DNA from: Fimbriimonas sp.
Lineage (GTDB): Bacteria > Armatimonadota > Fimbriimonadia > Fimbriimonadales > Fimbriimonadaceae
Direction: 5' to 3'
NCBI GenBank assembly: GCA_031292555.1
Contig: JARLGV010000023.1
Coordinates: 16,600 to 80,599 of the forward strand
DNA: 64,000 nucleotides
Shown: in pieces, positions 17,041 through 25,575 of the stretch
Numbering within the stretch: position 1 is the stretch's first letter
Layout: the number at the start of each line of letters is the position of its first letter
The notes under the pieces: generated by a model
The model's database searches: none
What the model saw: only the letters and a program-made list of their open reading frames with translations
Told to the model about the DNA's origin: nothing
Made by a program: the position numbers and the translations under genes

Positions 17041-17670
17041 GCTTGTGGCGATGTCATCGGGATGGGCGAGATCCTAAGCGCTGACAACTACGCAGAATGC
17101 TTGCTGAAGGAATATATCTATCCGTCGGCCAACCGCTATCTGTCCCGATTGACGGAGGAGCCGCGGAGGCAGTATCTCGCCAAGAACGCGTGAATCAATT
17201 GATCCGGGATCGAGGCGACCTTCACGTTTGCCGATTATCTGGCGCATATCGGTCGAATGAAGAGCCTTCCTGCATTCGATGGGTTCGCGATGACAAACGC
17301 GGAGCCGATCGAGTTTGGGAGCAAGACGACGAATGCGCGGCACTTCACCGACTTCAGCCTCCAACATGCCACGGGCAACGCGAAAGCAAAGGTGGACCCT
17401 GAGGTGTCGAACCATGTCGACCTGATGAACCCGATGTTCTTCATCGGGCGGCGAAACCCTGGCTGTGCACAGAACTGGTGGATTCGTCACGGCTCATCGG
17501 GTCGGGATACGTCCCTGCCGATCATCGTGAACCTGGCGACAACCCTCGAGAATCAAGAGAGGAACGTCGATGCCCTCCTTTACTGGGACGCCGGCCACGG
17601 CGTCGACGCGGATCCCGAGCAATTCGTTGCCTGGGTCGGGAAGCCCACCGGATTTGTGAGGCACAAGTAA
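17041..17670 (+). pseudogene. C-terminal remnant of a tannase-type (subtype B) esterase with two nonsense codons
   Basis: One continuous frame from 17041 to the TAA at 17668 encodes sequence like the C-terminal third of bacterial subtype B tannases: FADYLAHIGRMKSLPAFD, TTNARHFTDFS, then WWIRHGSSGRDTSLPIIVNL and LLYWDAGHGVDADPEQFVAWV. The catalytic Asp (GRDTS) and His (DAGHG) regions are intact. TGA codons at 17191-17193 and 17200-17202 interrupt it in NA-stop-IN-stop-SG, where tryptophans are plausible, so two TGG to TGA changes would explain them. The N-terminal half with the nucleophilic Ser is absent; a DUF3667 gene ends at 16909. The assignment rests on remembered family motifs and should be confirmed by search. 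Confidence 0.68.
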
Positions 17671-17687
17671 ACGTCAATGATCTATGT

Positions 17688-17711
17688 GAGAGCCTCCTTA
17701 GCGGGGCTCTC
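17688..17711 (+). terminator. Weak hairpin after the esterase remnant
   Basis: GAGAGCC and GGCTCTC form a 7-bp stem with a 10-base loop, 18 bp after the pseudogene stop. No U-tract follows, so it is only a possible terminator. Confidence 0.3.
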
Positions 17712-17770
17712 GCGTTGATCAATTGCTTGGGTGCGACCGGGCCTTTTGGGAAGGCTCAAGACGCTTGTTT

Positions 17771-17910
17771 TGTGATCAGTAAATCCTAACTAGCCGGTAG
17801 TAAACGCCATGTATGGCTTAATCTTATGAAAATGTGATAAAGAGATCCTCTTTTCGTCTTGCATATTAACCTAGAGATCATAATTGCTCCATAATGTGAT
17901 TGATTGATCC
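17771..17910 (+). promoter_or_regulatory. Three TGTGAT-N6-ATCC repeats upstream of hipBA (candidate operators)
   Basis: TGTGAT-N6-ATCC occurs at 17771-17786, 17833-17848 and 17895-17910. The second and third copies also share AA immediately before. Successive copies are 62 bp apart, in an unusually AT-rich stretch directly before the hipB start. HipB-type antitoxins bind repeated operators in their own promoter, so autoregulation is the natural reading. Binding is not shown. Confidence 0.5.
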
Positions 17911-17912
17911 CA

Positions 17913-18143
17913 ATGGACGAGAAACCAGCGATTCCTATCGAGCTTATCGAGCAGATCAAACGAGCCCGAAAGCAGGCACGGCTGTCGCAAGATGACCTTG
18001 CGGCACTTGCCTCAACTTCGCGCAGGCCTGTCTATTTGCTCGAGAGCGGGCGCGGAGCCGTGAGGGTCGACACCCTCGTCCGCATTTTGGACGCGCTTGG
18101 GCTTGAACTCCAAATACGACCCAAAGGAGCCGTCGATCGCTGA
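17913..18143 (+). CDS. hipB: HipB-like antitoxin, XRE helix-turn-helix
   Basis: About 76 residues. A single XRE-type helix-turn-helix: IPIELIEQIKRARKQARLSQDDLAALASTSRRPVYLLESG, then RVDTLVRILDALGLELQIRP, the usual end of HipB. It neutralises the HipA kinase and represses the operon. The ATG at 17913 directly follows the last operator-like repeat and lacks a clear ribosome site. An upstream TTG at 17904 would add three residues. Its 3' end overlaps the start of the hipA frame by 47 bp. Confidence 0.82.
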   Translation: MDEKPAIPIELIEQIKRARKQARLSQDDLAALASTSRRPVYLLESGRGAVRVDTLVRILDALGLELQIRPKGAVDR

Positions 18144-19323
18144 CTACCGCTCGGTCGACAACCTGAGGGTCTACTGCGAGGACGAGCACGTGGGCGACCT
18201 CCGGCGTACCCCTAAAGGTTGCGTGTTCCAATACACGGACGCATTCTTGAACTCTGATCAAAGGCCGATCGCTCTCCATCTCCCCAAAGACCCAAACGGT
18301 CTGATCGTAGAAGGCATCGCCAATCTGCCGACTTACTTTGCGGGGCTTCTGCCCGAAGGCGTCATGCTTTCTGCGATTCGGAACCTAGTCGGATCGGCGC
18401 CAGATGACCTTTTCGCCATTTTGGCGGCAACTGGCTCCGATGCGATCGGTGACATCGACGTACGCATTCCTGGCGAAACTGCTCATTCGAAACCCCTCGA
18501 CCTTGAGCAAGCTGTCCACCTCATTGAGGCGCTTCTTCACCGAAGAATCAATACGCTTGGCGATCAGATCACCGCAATTCCCGGGGTCCAGCCCAAATTG
18601 TCGATCGGATCGATCGTTCGTTCGGGGCGAAAGACGACCTACATCGCCAAGTTCGAGTCTCCGGACTTCCCTAATCTACTAAGGAATGAATTCGAGTGCA
18701 TGCGGCTTGCCAAGCGCTGTCGACTAAATGTCGCCGATGTCGAGACTAGGCAGAGAGCATTGATCATCCACCGCTTTGACCGCAAAGTCATCGGTCCTGC
18801 GAAGAAGATCGTAAAGGCGCATGTGGAGGACCTGTGCCAAGCCATGGATCTGTTTCCGAACGCCAAATACTCCATGGAGTATCGCGATCTTATGGTGGCA
18901 ATGCAGAGACTGGGAACTTCCAAAGCCACGCTCCTCGATGCTCTTCGGCTATACGTTTTTAGCTACATCATCGGTAACGGCGATATGCATGCCAAGAACA
19001 TCAGCATGATCCTCGACAGAGAAACAGGACAGTGGCGGCTGTCCCCGGCTTACGATTTGCTGTCCACCTTGCCCTACTGCGAGGTCCTGCCGGGAGCGGA
19101 TCGCATGGCGCTTGCCCTCGCCGGCGGGTCATTCGGGCGGTTCACCGTCGCCGAGTTCGTGGCTTTTGGAGCCGAATTCGAACTGACTGAGGTCGCAGTT
19201 GTGAGGATGCTGAAAGCGGTCTCCCAGGCGGTTCTCAGTCACGTGCAAAATGTTGTTTGCGGTGTCCTGACTGCCAAGGTTGTCGAAACCATGATGCTAA
19301 GGGCAGAATCATTGCGGCCTTGA
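18097..19323 (+). CDS. hipA: HipA-like serine/threonine kinase toxin
   Basis: About 408 residues. An N-terminal HipA_N subdomain (LRVYCEDEHVGDL, FQYTDAFL, PIALHLP) is followed by the kinase core. GVQPKLSIG is the nucleotide loop, KFESPDFPNLLRNEFECMRLA the next conserved helix, and YIIGNGDMHAKNISMI carries the catalytic Asp and Asn; the activation part is LSPAYDLLST. HipA kinases phosphorylate tRNA-charging enzymes such as GltX and induce dormancy. The start is unclear: TTG at 18097 within hipB, or a later non-ATG codon near 18163 where homology begins. All key kinase residues look intact. Confidence 0.82.
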   Translation: MGLNSKYDPKEPSIADYRSVDNLRVYCEDEHVGDLRRTPKGCVFQYTDAFLNSDQRPIALHLPKDPNGLIVEGIANLPTYFAGLLPEGVMLSAIRNLVGSAPDDLFAILAATGSDAIGDIDVRIPGETAHSKPLDLEQAVHLIEALLHRRINTLGDQITAIPGVQPKLSIGSIVRSGRKTTYIAKFESPDFPNLLRNEFECMRLAKRCRLNVADVETRQRALIIHRFDRKVIGPAKKIVKAHVEDLCQAMDLFPNAKYSMEYRDLMVAMQRLGTSKATLLDALRLYVFSYIIGNGDMHAKNISMILDRETGQWRLSPAYDLLSTLPYCEVLPGADRMALALAGGSFGRFTVAEFVAFGAEFELTEVAVVRMLKAVSQAVLSHVQNVVCGVLTAKVVETMMLRAESLRP

Positions 19324-19427
19324 TCAAGTAGACGATGAGCCGCAACGACTGCTCCCTGCTCGCCAGGTTCACGTTCAAGATGTCAAGGTTCGGAGGCCAA
19401 GATCCGAACCTCGACAAATCAAGATTG

Positions 19428-20999
19428 CTACCTCACGTTCTCTTTCGCCAAGGCTTGCTGCAGTCCAGGGGCGGGATAGGGCTCGTTAGCGGCCTTTCGT
19501 AGGTAGGAGACCGCGGTGGGGTGGTCGCCGAGTTTGAGGTAGGCCTGGTAGAGCGCGAAGTAAAGGTCTCCCTCCGCCCAAGGGCCGATTCCCTGAGATT
19601 CCTCCTTCCGCCGCAAAGCGAGTTCTCCCTCGATGTTGGCGATCAGCGCCTTTGCATCTGGGCCTTGAATAAGGGCGCTGCGACGGACGCTGAGTTCTTC
19701 GCGGAGAACGTCATCATCCACCGTCGGTGCGATCCCCATGAGCGGCGTCCAGTCGGGCAGCAACGGCGTGGATGCAGTCGAAAAGTGACGTCGGTAGACC
19801 TTGCTTTGGTCTGCATTGAATCTGACGTTCACCGTCAATGGTTGCCATGGGGTTGACTTTGCCGGTACGAACCAGGCGCCCTGCAACACTTCACCATCGC
19901 GCAATATGATCCCCGAACGAAAGCGTTCGCTAGGTCCGTCGACATAGGGTTGCAGGTTACCGGTCTTCAAGTAATCGCCTCCAAGCGATGATGTCACCTC
20001 AATGCTCGGGTGTATAGACATGAAGTGGGGGTGAAAACTCCGGATGTTGTTCTGGGACGCCGACAACATTTCACCGGACTCCCGATGCCGATCCGTAACC
20101 GTCTCCCCATCGGTATAAAGGACAAAGATGTGGCCGTTTGGATTGACGTCGACGGCTCGAATGGCGATTGCCTTGTGCATCCAGGGGTAGACGACCAACG
20201 GCGTTTCTATTCGATCTTTGAACTCCGATCGTTCCTTGTCCAGGTCGACGATAGGCAGGGTTGGATCGAAATGAAGCGAGAATAGTCCCGCGTCGAGGGG
20301 GTGATCGAAACGGGCACGAGCCAGGCCCGACATGTGCCATCCATGAACCGTTTTGGACTCCATCTCAAACGCGACCGGCATGGATGTCTTTTGGTTGGCA
20401 AGAACGACGAGACGCTCGGCGCCATTGGAGTTGGAAATCGTCACTTTCATTACGTCGGCGCCCTCAAACTGACCCACGCCGACATCGATGCGATCGCGCC
20501 AGTTCCATCGGGCCATGTCGGCGATCATCGAGCGAACGCTGAATCCGCTCGGATTGTAGGCGGCGGGACCGTTGGGTGACGACTTGACGGTTATTCGCTT
20601 CAGATTCGGATCCATTCGCCAAAGCTTCCCGGCCTCCCAAATCGCAACCGAGGAACCGCGCTCCATCCGCCACTTTCCCCGATTGTACAGTTCGCGGCCG
20701 CTCAGCTTCTGGGATCCATCGGGCAGGATCGTGTACTCGTCGATTTCGGCCGTCTTGGCATCGTCAACCGCGCCTTCGATCTTGTGGAGGTTGTAAACAG
20801 CCAGCGCGGTCGGGCCCAGTCCGACTAGGACCGCGACCGTAGATAGTGTAAACGCAGCCACCACAACCGAACGCCTGATGCGTTGGGTCCTACGGGTTGC
20901 GGCAAGTCGCGCCGTGATTGCAGTCTGGCTCGCTCGGTGGGCTTTGGCATCGGGCTCAAATCCAGGGTAAGCGTTTGAGATCTCTTCGTATAGCGTCAT
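19428..20999 (-). CDS. Putative membrane-anchored anti-sigma partner with LolA-like domain and TPR tail
   Basis: About 523 residues. A cytosolic N-terminus (MTLYEEISNAYPGFEPDAKAHRAS) is followed by a transmembrane helix around residues 45-65 (SVVVAAFTLSTVAVLVGLGP). The long extracytoplasmic part has an outer-membrane-lipoprotein-sorting (LolA/MucB)-like pattern (GKLWRMDPNLKRITVKSS, GADVMKVTIS, PVAFEMES) and ends in a short TPR-like helix pair (DLYFALYQAYLKLGDHPTAVSYLRKAA). The ATG at 20999 overlaps the sigma factor stop as ATGA. Cotranslation with an ECF sigma and the topology suggest a sensor that holds or releases the sigma factor. No classical zinc anti-sigma motif is visible. Confidence 0.6.
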   Translation of the reverse strand: MTLYEEISNAYPGFEPDAKAHRASQTAITARLAATRRTQRIRRSVVVAAFTLSTVAVLVGLGPTALAVYNLHKIEGAVDDAKTAEIDEYTILPDGSQKLSGRELYNRGKWRMERGSSVAIWEAGKLWRMDPNLKRITVKSSPNGPAAYNPSGFSVRSMIADMARWNWRDRIDVGVGQFEGADVMKVTISNSNGAERLVVLANQKTSMPVAFEMESKTVHGWHMSGLARARFDHPLDAGLFSLHFDPTLPIVDLDKERSEFKDRIETPLVVYPWMHKAIAIRAVDVNPNGHIFVLYTDGETVTDRHRESGEMLSASQNNIRSFHPHFMSIHPSIEVTSSLGGDYLKTGNLQPYVDGPSERFRSGIILRDGEVLQGAWFVPAKSTPWQPLTVNVRFNADQSKVYRRHFSTASTPLLPDWTPLMGIAPTVDDDVLREELSVRRSALIQGPDAKALIANIEGELALRRKEESQGIGPWAEGDLYFALYQAYLKLGDHPTAVSYLRKAANEPYPAPGLQQALAKENVR

Positions 21000-21529
21000 C
21001 GTGTCTCCTCCACTTGAAGTTCCATGCGGGACTCGAGTCGAACTCTTTCCTTCGCTCGTTGCAAGAGCGCCTTTACGCTGCCAGGTGACCGGTGCATTAC
21101 GTGGGCGATTTGCTGGACCGACAGATCCTCCAACGCCTGTAGGAGCAGAGCCTCGCGTTGGTCGGCGGGAAGCGCTTCCACCCACTCCCGTACGGCAATT
21201 GCCCTTTCGGATATCGAATGAACGGCCGGCTCCGGTCCATGGACGCCGGCCCGCTTTTGCCGACGCAGATGGTCGGCAAGCTTTCGGCGTGCGATGCCGT
21301 AGAGCCAGCTAAGGGGTTCTACGTTTCTTGGCACTTTGGCGCCCACTGTTGCGGCGAACGTCTCAGCCGTCAAGTCCTGGGCATCGTCCGGAGTGGAAAC
21401 CCGGCGGGAGAAGTAACGATGGACTGCATCGAAGTGGTCCTCGAAGAGTTCGTCCGGTCCAAGTTTGCCTTGGTGGGCGACCGTGGCACATTTGTCAGGA
21501 TCCGCTTTGAGGGAAAGAGAGTGTTGCAT
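20996..21529 (-). CDS. ECF-family RNA polymerase sigma factor
   Basis: 177 residues. Region 2 is present as ELFEDHFDAVHRYFSRRVS, DAQDLTAETFAATVGAK and LSWLYGIARRKLADHLRRQKR. Region 4 is EWVEALPADQREALLLQALEDLSVQQIAHVMHRS with a recognition helix PGSVKALLQRAKERVR. It directs RNA polymerase to a small set of promoters, usually its own and stress genes. Its 3' end is coupled to the membrane partner gene. No matching -35/-10 pair was identified in the window. Confidence 0.9.
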   Translation of the reverse strand: MQHSLSLKADPDKCATVAHQGKLGPDELFEDHFDAVHRYFSRRVSTPDDAQDLTAETFAATVGAKVPRNVEPLSWLYGIARRKLADHLRRQKRAGVHGPEPAVHSISERAIAVREWVEALPADQREALLLQALEDLSVQQIAHVMHRSPGSVKALLQRAKERVRLESRMELQVEETR

Positions 21530-21580
21530 CGTCTCACTTGCCTATTCGAAATCGCACCCGATTCGGACCGGTGATTTCGA

Positions 21581-22804
21581 CTAGGCGTTTGCCCGGGCCG
21601 GAAACAGCGCATGATCCAGAATCGGGATACCGGTTCCTCGGGCATGCTCGTTCGACTCATTGACGAACAGCACGAACACGACGGTAGCGACGAATGCTAG
21701 CCCGGCCGCAACTTCGAACATCGCAGGCAGACCATACCGGTCTGCAACGAAGCCCATTATCGCTGGGCCGACCGCACCCGCTGCCGCCGTCACCAGAGAT
21801 AGCTGGGCCTGAAGCACACCACGGGTTCGGTGGTCGGCCTGGTCATTCACGAATGCGATCGCCACCGCGCCGACGATCCCGAAATTGAGCCCGTGGAGCG
21901 ACTGCGCGCCAAGTACCCACCAGGGGCCAGTCGCCGCCGAGTAGATAAGAAGGCGCAGCGGTAGCAGCAGATACGAAACGGCGAGCACTGGACGCCGCCC
22001 GTAACGATCCGAAAGGGCTCCCGAGTAGCGCATCACAAGAGTCTCGCTGAGGACTCCGGGGATGAAAACGCAACTCAGCATCAGGCCCCGGCCGCCGACA
22101 TGCTGCATGAAGAGAGAGATGAAGTTGGTCGCTCCGTATAGCGACACGATATATAGGAAATCAACGGCGAGAAAACGTCTGAGGTTTGGCCGGATCAACT
22201 TCTTTGACGGCTCGGGATCGTCGTCGGTGGCCACGGGACGGCGAGGATCGGGGAGCCACCTGGCAAGCGCGGCGATGCCGAGAAAGAGCATCGGACCGGT
22301 CTCGAACATCAGGTTCAAAGGGTTGCGACCGTGACCACCCTCCGGTTTCAGGAGTAAGCCGACGGCGAGAGCCACGAACATGTATGCGATGGAGCCCCAT
22401 ACGCGGTAGTTGGCGTAAGTGGCGCCTCCTTTCCCCTTCTCGGCAAGCCGACCCACAAGTACGCCACCCACTCCTTGCATGTATAGGCTGGCATTCGCGC
22501 CCAAGGCGACTGCAAGCAGAAAGGCGGGAGCGCCATGGAGGAGCGGGAAAGACATGTAGGCGAGGGCCGCGACGACCGACATCAACGCCACGAAGGGCCG
22601 TCTTGAGTCCAGGCGGTCCGATAGCTTTCCAAGCAGCGGTTGAATAAGGAGTGCCATGGCTGCACCCGAACCGGCAACCAGTCCGATCTGTGATTTGGAT
22701 AGGCCCGCTTCAAATAGGTAAATCGGGACGAACGGTTGAAGAAATCCGTTGACGGAAGTGGTCAGGCCAAGATAGAGCGAGAGCAAGCGGCCATCCCGGG
22801 TCAC
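21581..22804 (-). CDS. Major facilitator superfamily transporter
   Basis: 407 residues with about 12 hydrophobic helices. The MFS A-like motif between TM2 and TM3 is GKLSDRLDSRRPFVAL; a second copy between TM8 and TM9 is GALSDRYGRRPVLAV. SVNGFLQPFVPIYLFEAGLSKSQIGLV at the N-terminus resembles the phenylpropionate/nucleoside symporter group. The substrate cannot be told. It is divergent from an AraC regulator with starts about 120 bp apart, so joint control is possible. Confidence 0.82.
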   Translation of the reverse strand: MTRDGRLLSLYLGLTTSVNGFLQPFVPIYLFEAGLSKSQIGLVAGSGAAMALLIQPLLGKLSDRLDSRRPFVALMSVVAALAYMSFPLLHGAPAFLLAVALGANASLYMQGVGGVLVGRLAEKGKGGATYANYRVWGSIAYMFVALAVGLLLKPEGGHGRNPLNLMFETGPMLFLGIAALARWLPDPRRPVATDDDPEPSKKLIRPNLRRFLAVDFLYIVSLYGATNFISLFMQHVGGRGLMLSCVFIPGVLSETLVMRYSGALSDRYGRRPVLAVSYLLLPLRLLIYSAATGPWWVLGAQSLHGLNFGIVGAVAIAFVNDQADHRTRGVLQAQLSLVTAAAGAVGPAIMGFVADRYGLPAMFEVAAGLAFVATVVFVLFVNESNEHARGTGIPILDHALFPARANA

Positions 22805-22923
22805 GCTCCATTATGGCCGTCCTCGGGCGATCGATGGGTTACCCAAACCTGGATCCACGCCTCGGACTCCCTGATGTCCGGTTTTCTGCCTCACGGTCTG
22901 ATATCCTATCCGTTCATCCGGAA

Positions 22924-23703
22924 ATGAACGCGGTCAAGCTCAATCCCAATATGTCGGAGTTGGCGTCTGGAGCACCATGCGTGCTGTCGGGCTTAGCGAC
23001 TGAGTACGACGCGACATATGCAGGGCCGGCTTCCTGCAAGACCGTTCTGCTCGGTGAAGCACGGCTCGAAGTCGAGGGCCGTTCGCTGCGCCTCAAGCCT
23101 GGATTGATGGTTGTCGTCGGCAAGGACGTCCCTTACCGCCTCATCATCGATTCAACACGGCCCGTCGAGACGCTCTCCTACTTCTGGGATGGGCTTGTCG
23201 CTAGTGACCTGCCATGGTATGTAACGCAGCGAAGCCTGAATGCTGAGGCATTCTCTCCTCGAATTATCGGCGAATCGGTTGACCTTGACGATTTCTGCCA
23301 CGTGATGTCGGATCACGTCGAGGCTGAGTCCCCCCGAATCCAGACGGGCCTCGCCACTTGCGCTAGCAGGGACGAAACCCGTGCCGACTTGATGGCGATC
23401 CTGTCGGAAGTGCGCAATCGGATCTTAGCCTGTCCTGAAGGTCACCTGACGTTGATGGCGTTGGGCGGGGAAGTTGGCTTGTCTCCCTTTCACTTACAAA
23501 GGCTTTACCGTCAAGTGTACGGATTGACGCCGAATCAGGACCAAACGCTCCAGCGATGCCGGTTGGCGAGCCGTGAATTGATGCGGGGAGTCAGCTGCTC
23601 GGACGTCGCCATGTTGGTCGGCTTCGAAAGTCCATCCGCATTCTCTCGTGCCTTTCGACGGGAAATGGGCGTGCCTCCGTCCATTTTCGCAAGATCGGTA
23701 TAG
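22924..23703 (+). CDS. AraC-family transcriptional regulator
   Basis: About 259 residues. An N-terminal cupin-like sensor (GPASCKTVLLGEARLEVEGRSLRLKPG, LMVVVGKDVPYRLII) precedes a C-terminal double helix-turn-helix: LTLMALGGEVGLSPFHLQRLYRQVYGLTP, then SCSDVAMLVGFESPSAFSRAFRREMGVPPS, an excellent AraC signature. The ATG at 22924 was chosen as the first that leaves a normal sensor; the frame is open to 22813. The effector is unknown; the divergent MFS carrier is the obvious candidate target. Confidence 0.85.
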   Translation: MNAVKLNPNMSELASGAPCVLSGLATEYDATYAGPASCKTVLLGEARLEVEGRSLRLKPGLMVVVGKDVPYRLIIDSTRPVETLSYFWDGLVASDLPWYVTQRSLNAEAFSPRIIGESVDLDDFCHVMSDHVEAESPRIQTGLATCASRDETRADLMAILSEVRNRILACPEGHLTLMALGGEVGLSPFHLQRLYRQVYGLTPNQDQTLQRCRLASRELMRGVSCSDVAMLVGFESPSAFSRAFRREMGVPPSIFARSV

Positions 23704-23775
23704 CGAACGCGGCAGGCGATGGAAGACAATCGTCCCTGAAATCGCGACGCGCCGGAACGGCCGCAAGCAAAAGCC

Positions 23776-24432
23776 ATGAACACGAAAGAGACTTCACTTT
23801 GGACACTTCTTCACGCTCGGGCGTGGGGCGATGTGCGACGAATCATCGAGCAGAATCCGGATTCGGTGGACTTGCTCGATCACTCGGGTGGGACTACATC
23901 GATCTATCTAGCCTTCAACGGCCAACTCGAACTCGCGCACCTGGCTGCCGATCGCAGGTCTGATTTGACGATGGCCGAGTGTGCCGTGCTGGGTCGTTGG
24001 AAGTCGTTAGGAGTGGCGATCGCGAGAAACCCGGGTCAGGTGAGCGACTTATCGCCCGAGGGCTTTTCGCCGCTTCACCTTGCGGGCGCCTTCCGGAGCT
24101 ACGACTGTGCCGCATTGCTGATCGCAAACGGAGCCAATTTGAATGTCAAGGCGAACAGCTCCATCGCAAGGAACTCTCCTCTAGGGGCAACCGCCTTTGG
24201 CGGTGACTCCAAGATAATCGAGTTGCTTCTATGCGCGGGAGCCGATCCGAATGTCGCCGATGACGGTGGATTTACGCCGTTGCATCTTGCGGCGGATAGC
24301 GGCAACCTCGAGATCGCCGAACTTCTCGTCCGGTTTGGCGCCGACCGGATGGCCATCGCCAACGGAAAGTCGGCGGCAGAGTTTGCCGCTGCGAAAGGAC
24401 ATTCCGAGCTCGCTTCGTTCCTCCGTTACTAG
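23776..24432 (+). CDS. Ankyrin repeat protein
   Basis: 218 residues with about four ankyrin repeats: SLWTLLHARAWGDVRRIIEQ, then GFSPLHLAGAFRSYDCAALLIANGA, SPLGATAFGGDSKIIELLLCAGADP and GFTPLHLAADSGNLEIAELLVRFGAD, ending KSAAEFAAAKGHSELASFLR. No signal peptide. Such proteins bind partners; in soil bacteria they often appear as small stand-alone cytosolic proteins. Function unknown. Confidence 0.85.
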   Translation: MNTKETSLWTLLHARAWGDVRRIIEQNPDSVDLLDHSGGTTSIYLAFNGQLELAHLAADRRSDLTMAECAVLGRWKSLGVAIARNPGQVSDLSPEGFSPLHLAGAFRSYDCAALLIANGANLNVKANSSIARNSPLGATAFGGDSKIIELLLCAGADPNVADDGGFTPLHLAADSGNLEIAELLVRFGADRMAIANGKSAAEFAAAKGHSELASFLRY

Positions 24433-24504
24433 TCTTTGCGATTACCATAGGGCTTGGTCGCTTGCACAGACTGCCGAGACCGTTGGAATCCGGTAAGACA
24501 AGAC

Positions 24505-25395
24505 ATGACTGTCCTTTTGATGGCTCTGGTCATGCCCATCGTCGCCTGCACTCTGAGAAGCTCTGCAAGCATTTCCGAAGGGCAGAAAGCAGGCGCGTCG
24601 AAATCGGAAGCAACGGTTTGCGCATTTAGGGTCGACGACCGCGAGCGACGCTATCTGGTCGATCTGCCGCATGACCTGAAGGCGGGAGACGGTCTGATTT
24701 TGGTCTGTCACGGATTTGGAGACAGCCCGGAGTCGATTCGAGACTACTCGGGCTTCCTCGATGTCATCGACCGGCATCAGTTCGTCTTCGCTTATCTCGA
24801 GGGCACAAGGGACCGCGAAGGGAAGCGGAATCATCAGGTGGAGTACGCCTTTCAGGACCCCAAGATCGATGACGTGAAATACGCGCGCATGGTCGTTGAT
24901 CGACTCGTCCGACGATATCGGCTGAACCGAAAACACGTGTTCTGCACCGGCATGTCGAACGGAGCCGACTTCAGCTACTACCTGGCCCGCCAGCCCAAGC
25001 CGTTCGTCGCCGCGATCGCGCCGATCGCGGGAGCAATGATGGCTTGTTGGGATCGTCATTTGACCCGTCAAAGCCGCATGTCGGTCATGGAAGTTCACGG
25101 CACCGCCGATGAGGTCACGCTTTGGGCGGGAGACATGGCGAATCGCGACGGATGGGGCGCTTACCTATCCGTAGACGCTCTGGCAAAGTGGTGGTCGGGT
25201 GCCCTGGGGTTGAAGAAGGTCGATCGTCGTGACGAGGGAGACGTTCACCTGACTCGTTGGTGGACGGATCAGGACCAATCCGAGTACCTGCTCTTCACGA
25301 TTCCCGGCGGTAAGCACGTCTGGCCGGCCAATGTCGGGGACCCCGGCAAGAGCCTGGCGGAGGCGATCGTCGAGTTCTTCGAGAGCAAAATATAA
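24505..25395 (+). CDS. CE1/LpqC-type esterase lipoprotein (polyhydroxybutyrate-depolymerase or feruloyl-esterase-like)
   Basis: About 296 residues. A lipoprotein signal peptide ends in MPIVAC, so the mature protein is probably lipid-anchored. The alpha/beta-hydrolase fold shows LILVCHGFGDSPESIRDYSG (oxyanion-side strand), the nucleophile elbow VFCTGMSNGADFSYYLA, the Asp region MEVHGTADEVTLWAG and the His in GGKHVWP. This arrangement is that of carbohydrate esterase family 1 / LpqC. A role in removing feruloyl or acetyl groups from plant glycans would fit the window but is inference. I chose 24505 over 24454 because it begins the signal peptide. Confidence 0.78.
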   Translation: MTVLLMALVMPIVACTLRSSASISEGQKAGASKSEATVCAFRVDDRERRYLVDLPHDLKAGDGLILVCHGFGDSPESIRDYSGFLDVIDRHQFVFAYLEGTRDREGKRNHQVEYAFQDPKIDDVKYARMVVDRLVRRYRLNRKHVFCTGMSNGADFSYYLARQPKPFVAAIAPIAGAMMACWDRHLTRQSRMSVMEVHGTADEVTLWAGDMANRDGWGAYLSVDALAKWWSGALGLKKVDRRDEGDVHLTRWWTDQDQSEYLLFTIPGGKHVWPANVGDPGKSLAEAIVEFFESKI

Positions 25396-25575
25396 GGTGA
25401 TAACAAGCCGCTTCGAGCTGTTTTGGAAGCCGAGTCGACCCTAACGCCGCGCATCGGCATACTACGATACGTGTGCTTGTGCTGTGGCCGTCCGGTTTGC
25501 ATCCGGGCAGATCTGGAAGCAGGGGAAGCCCGGCATGCGGTGGGTAAGAGCGAAGGCTAAGCGACTCCTTCGACG

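Noticed and set aside
17191..17202. TGA read as tryptophan (alternative genetic code)
   Set aside because: Many intact genes in the window end with TGA, and the esterase has lost its N-terminal half, so decay is the simpler explanation.
22920..22937. ATGAACGCGGTCA at the AraC gene start as a fifth LacI-type operator
   Set aside because: One mismatch breaks the palindrome and the sequence is the first codons of the gene; probably coincidence.
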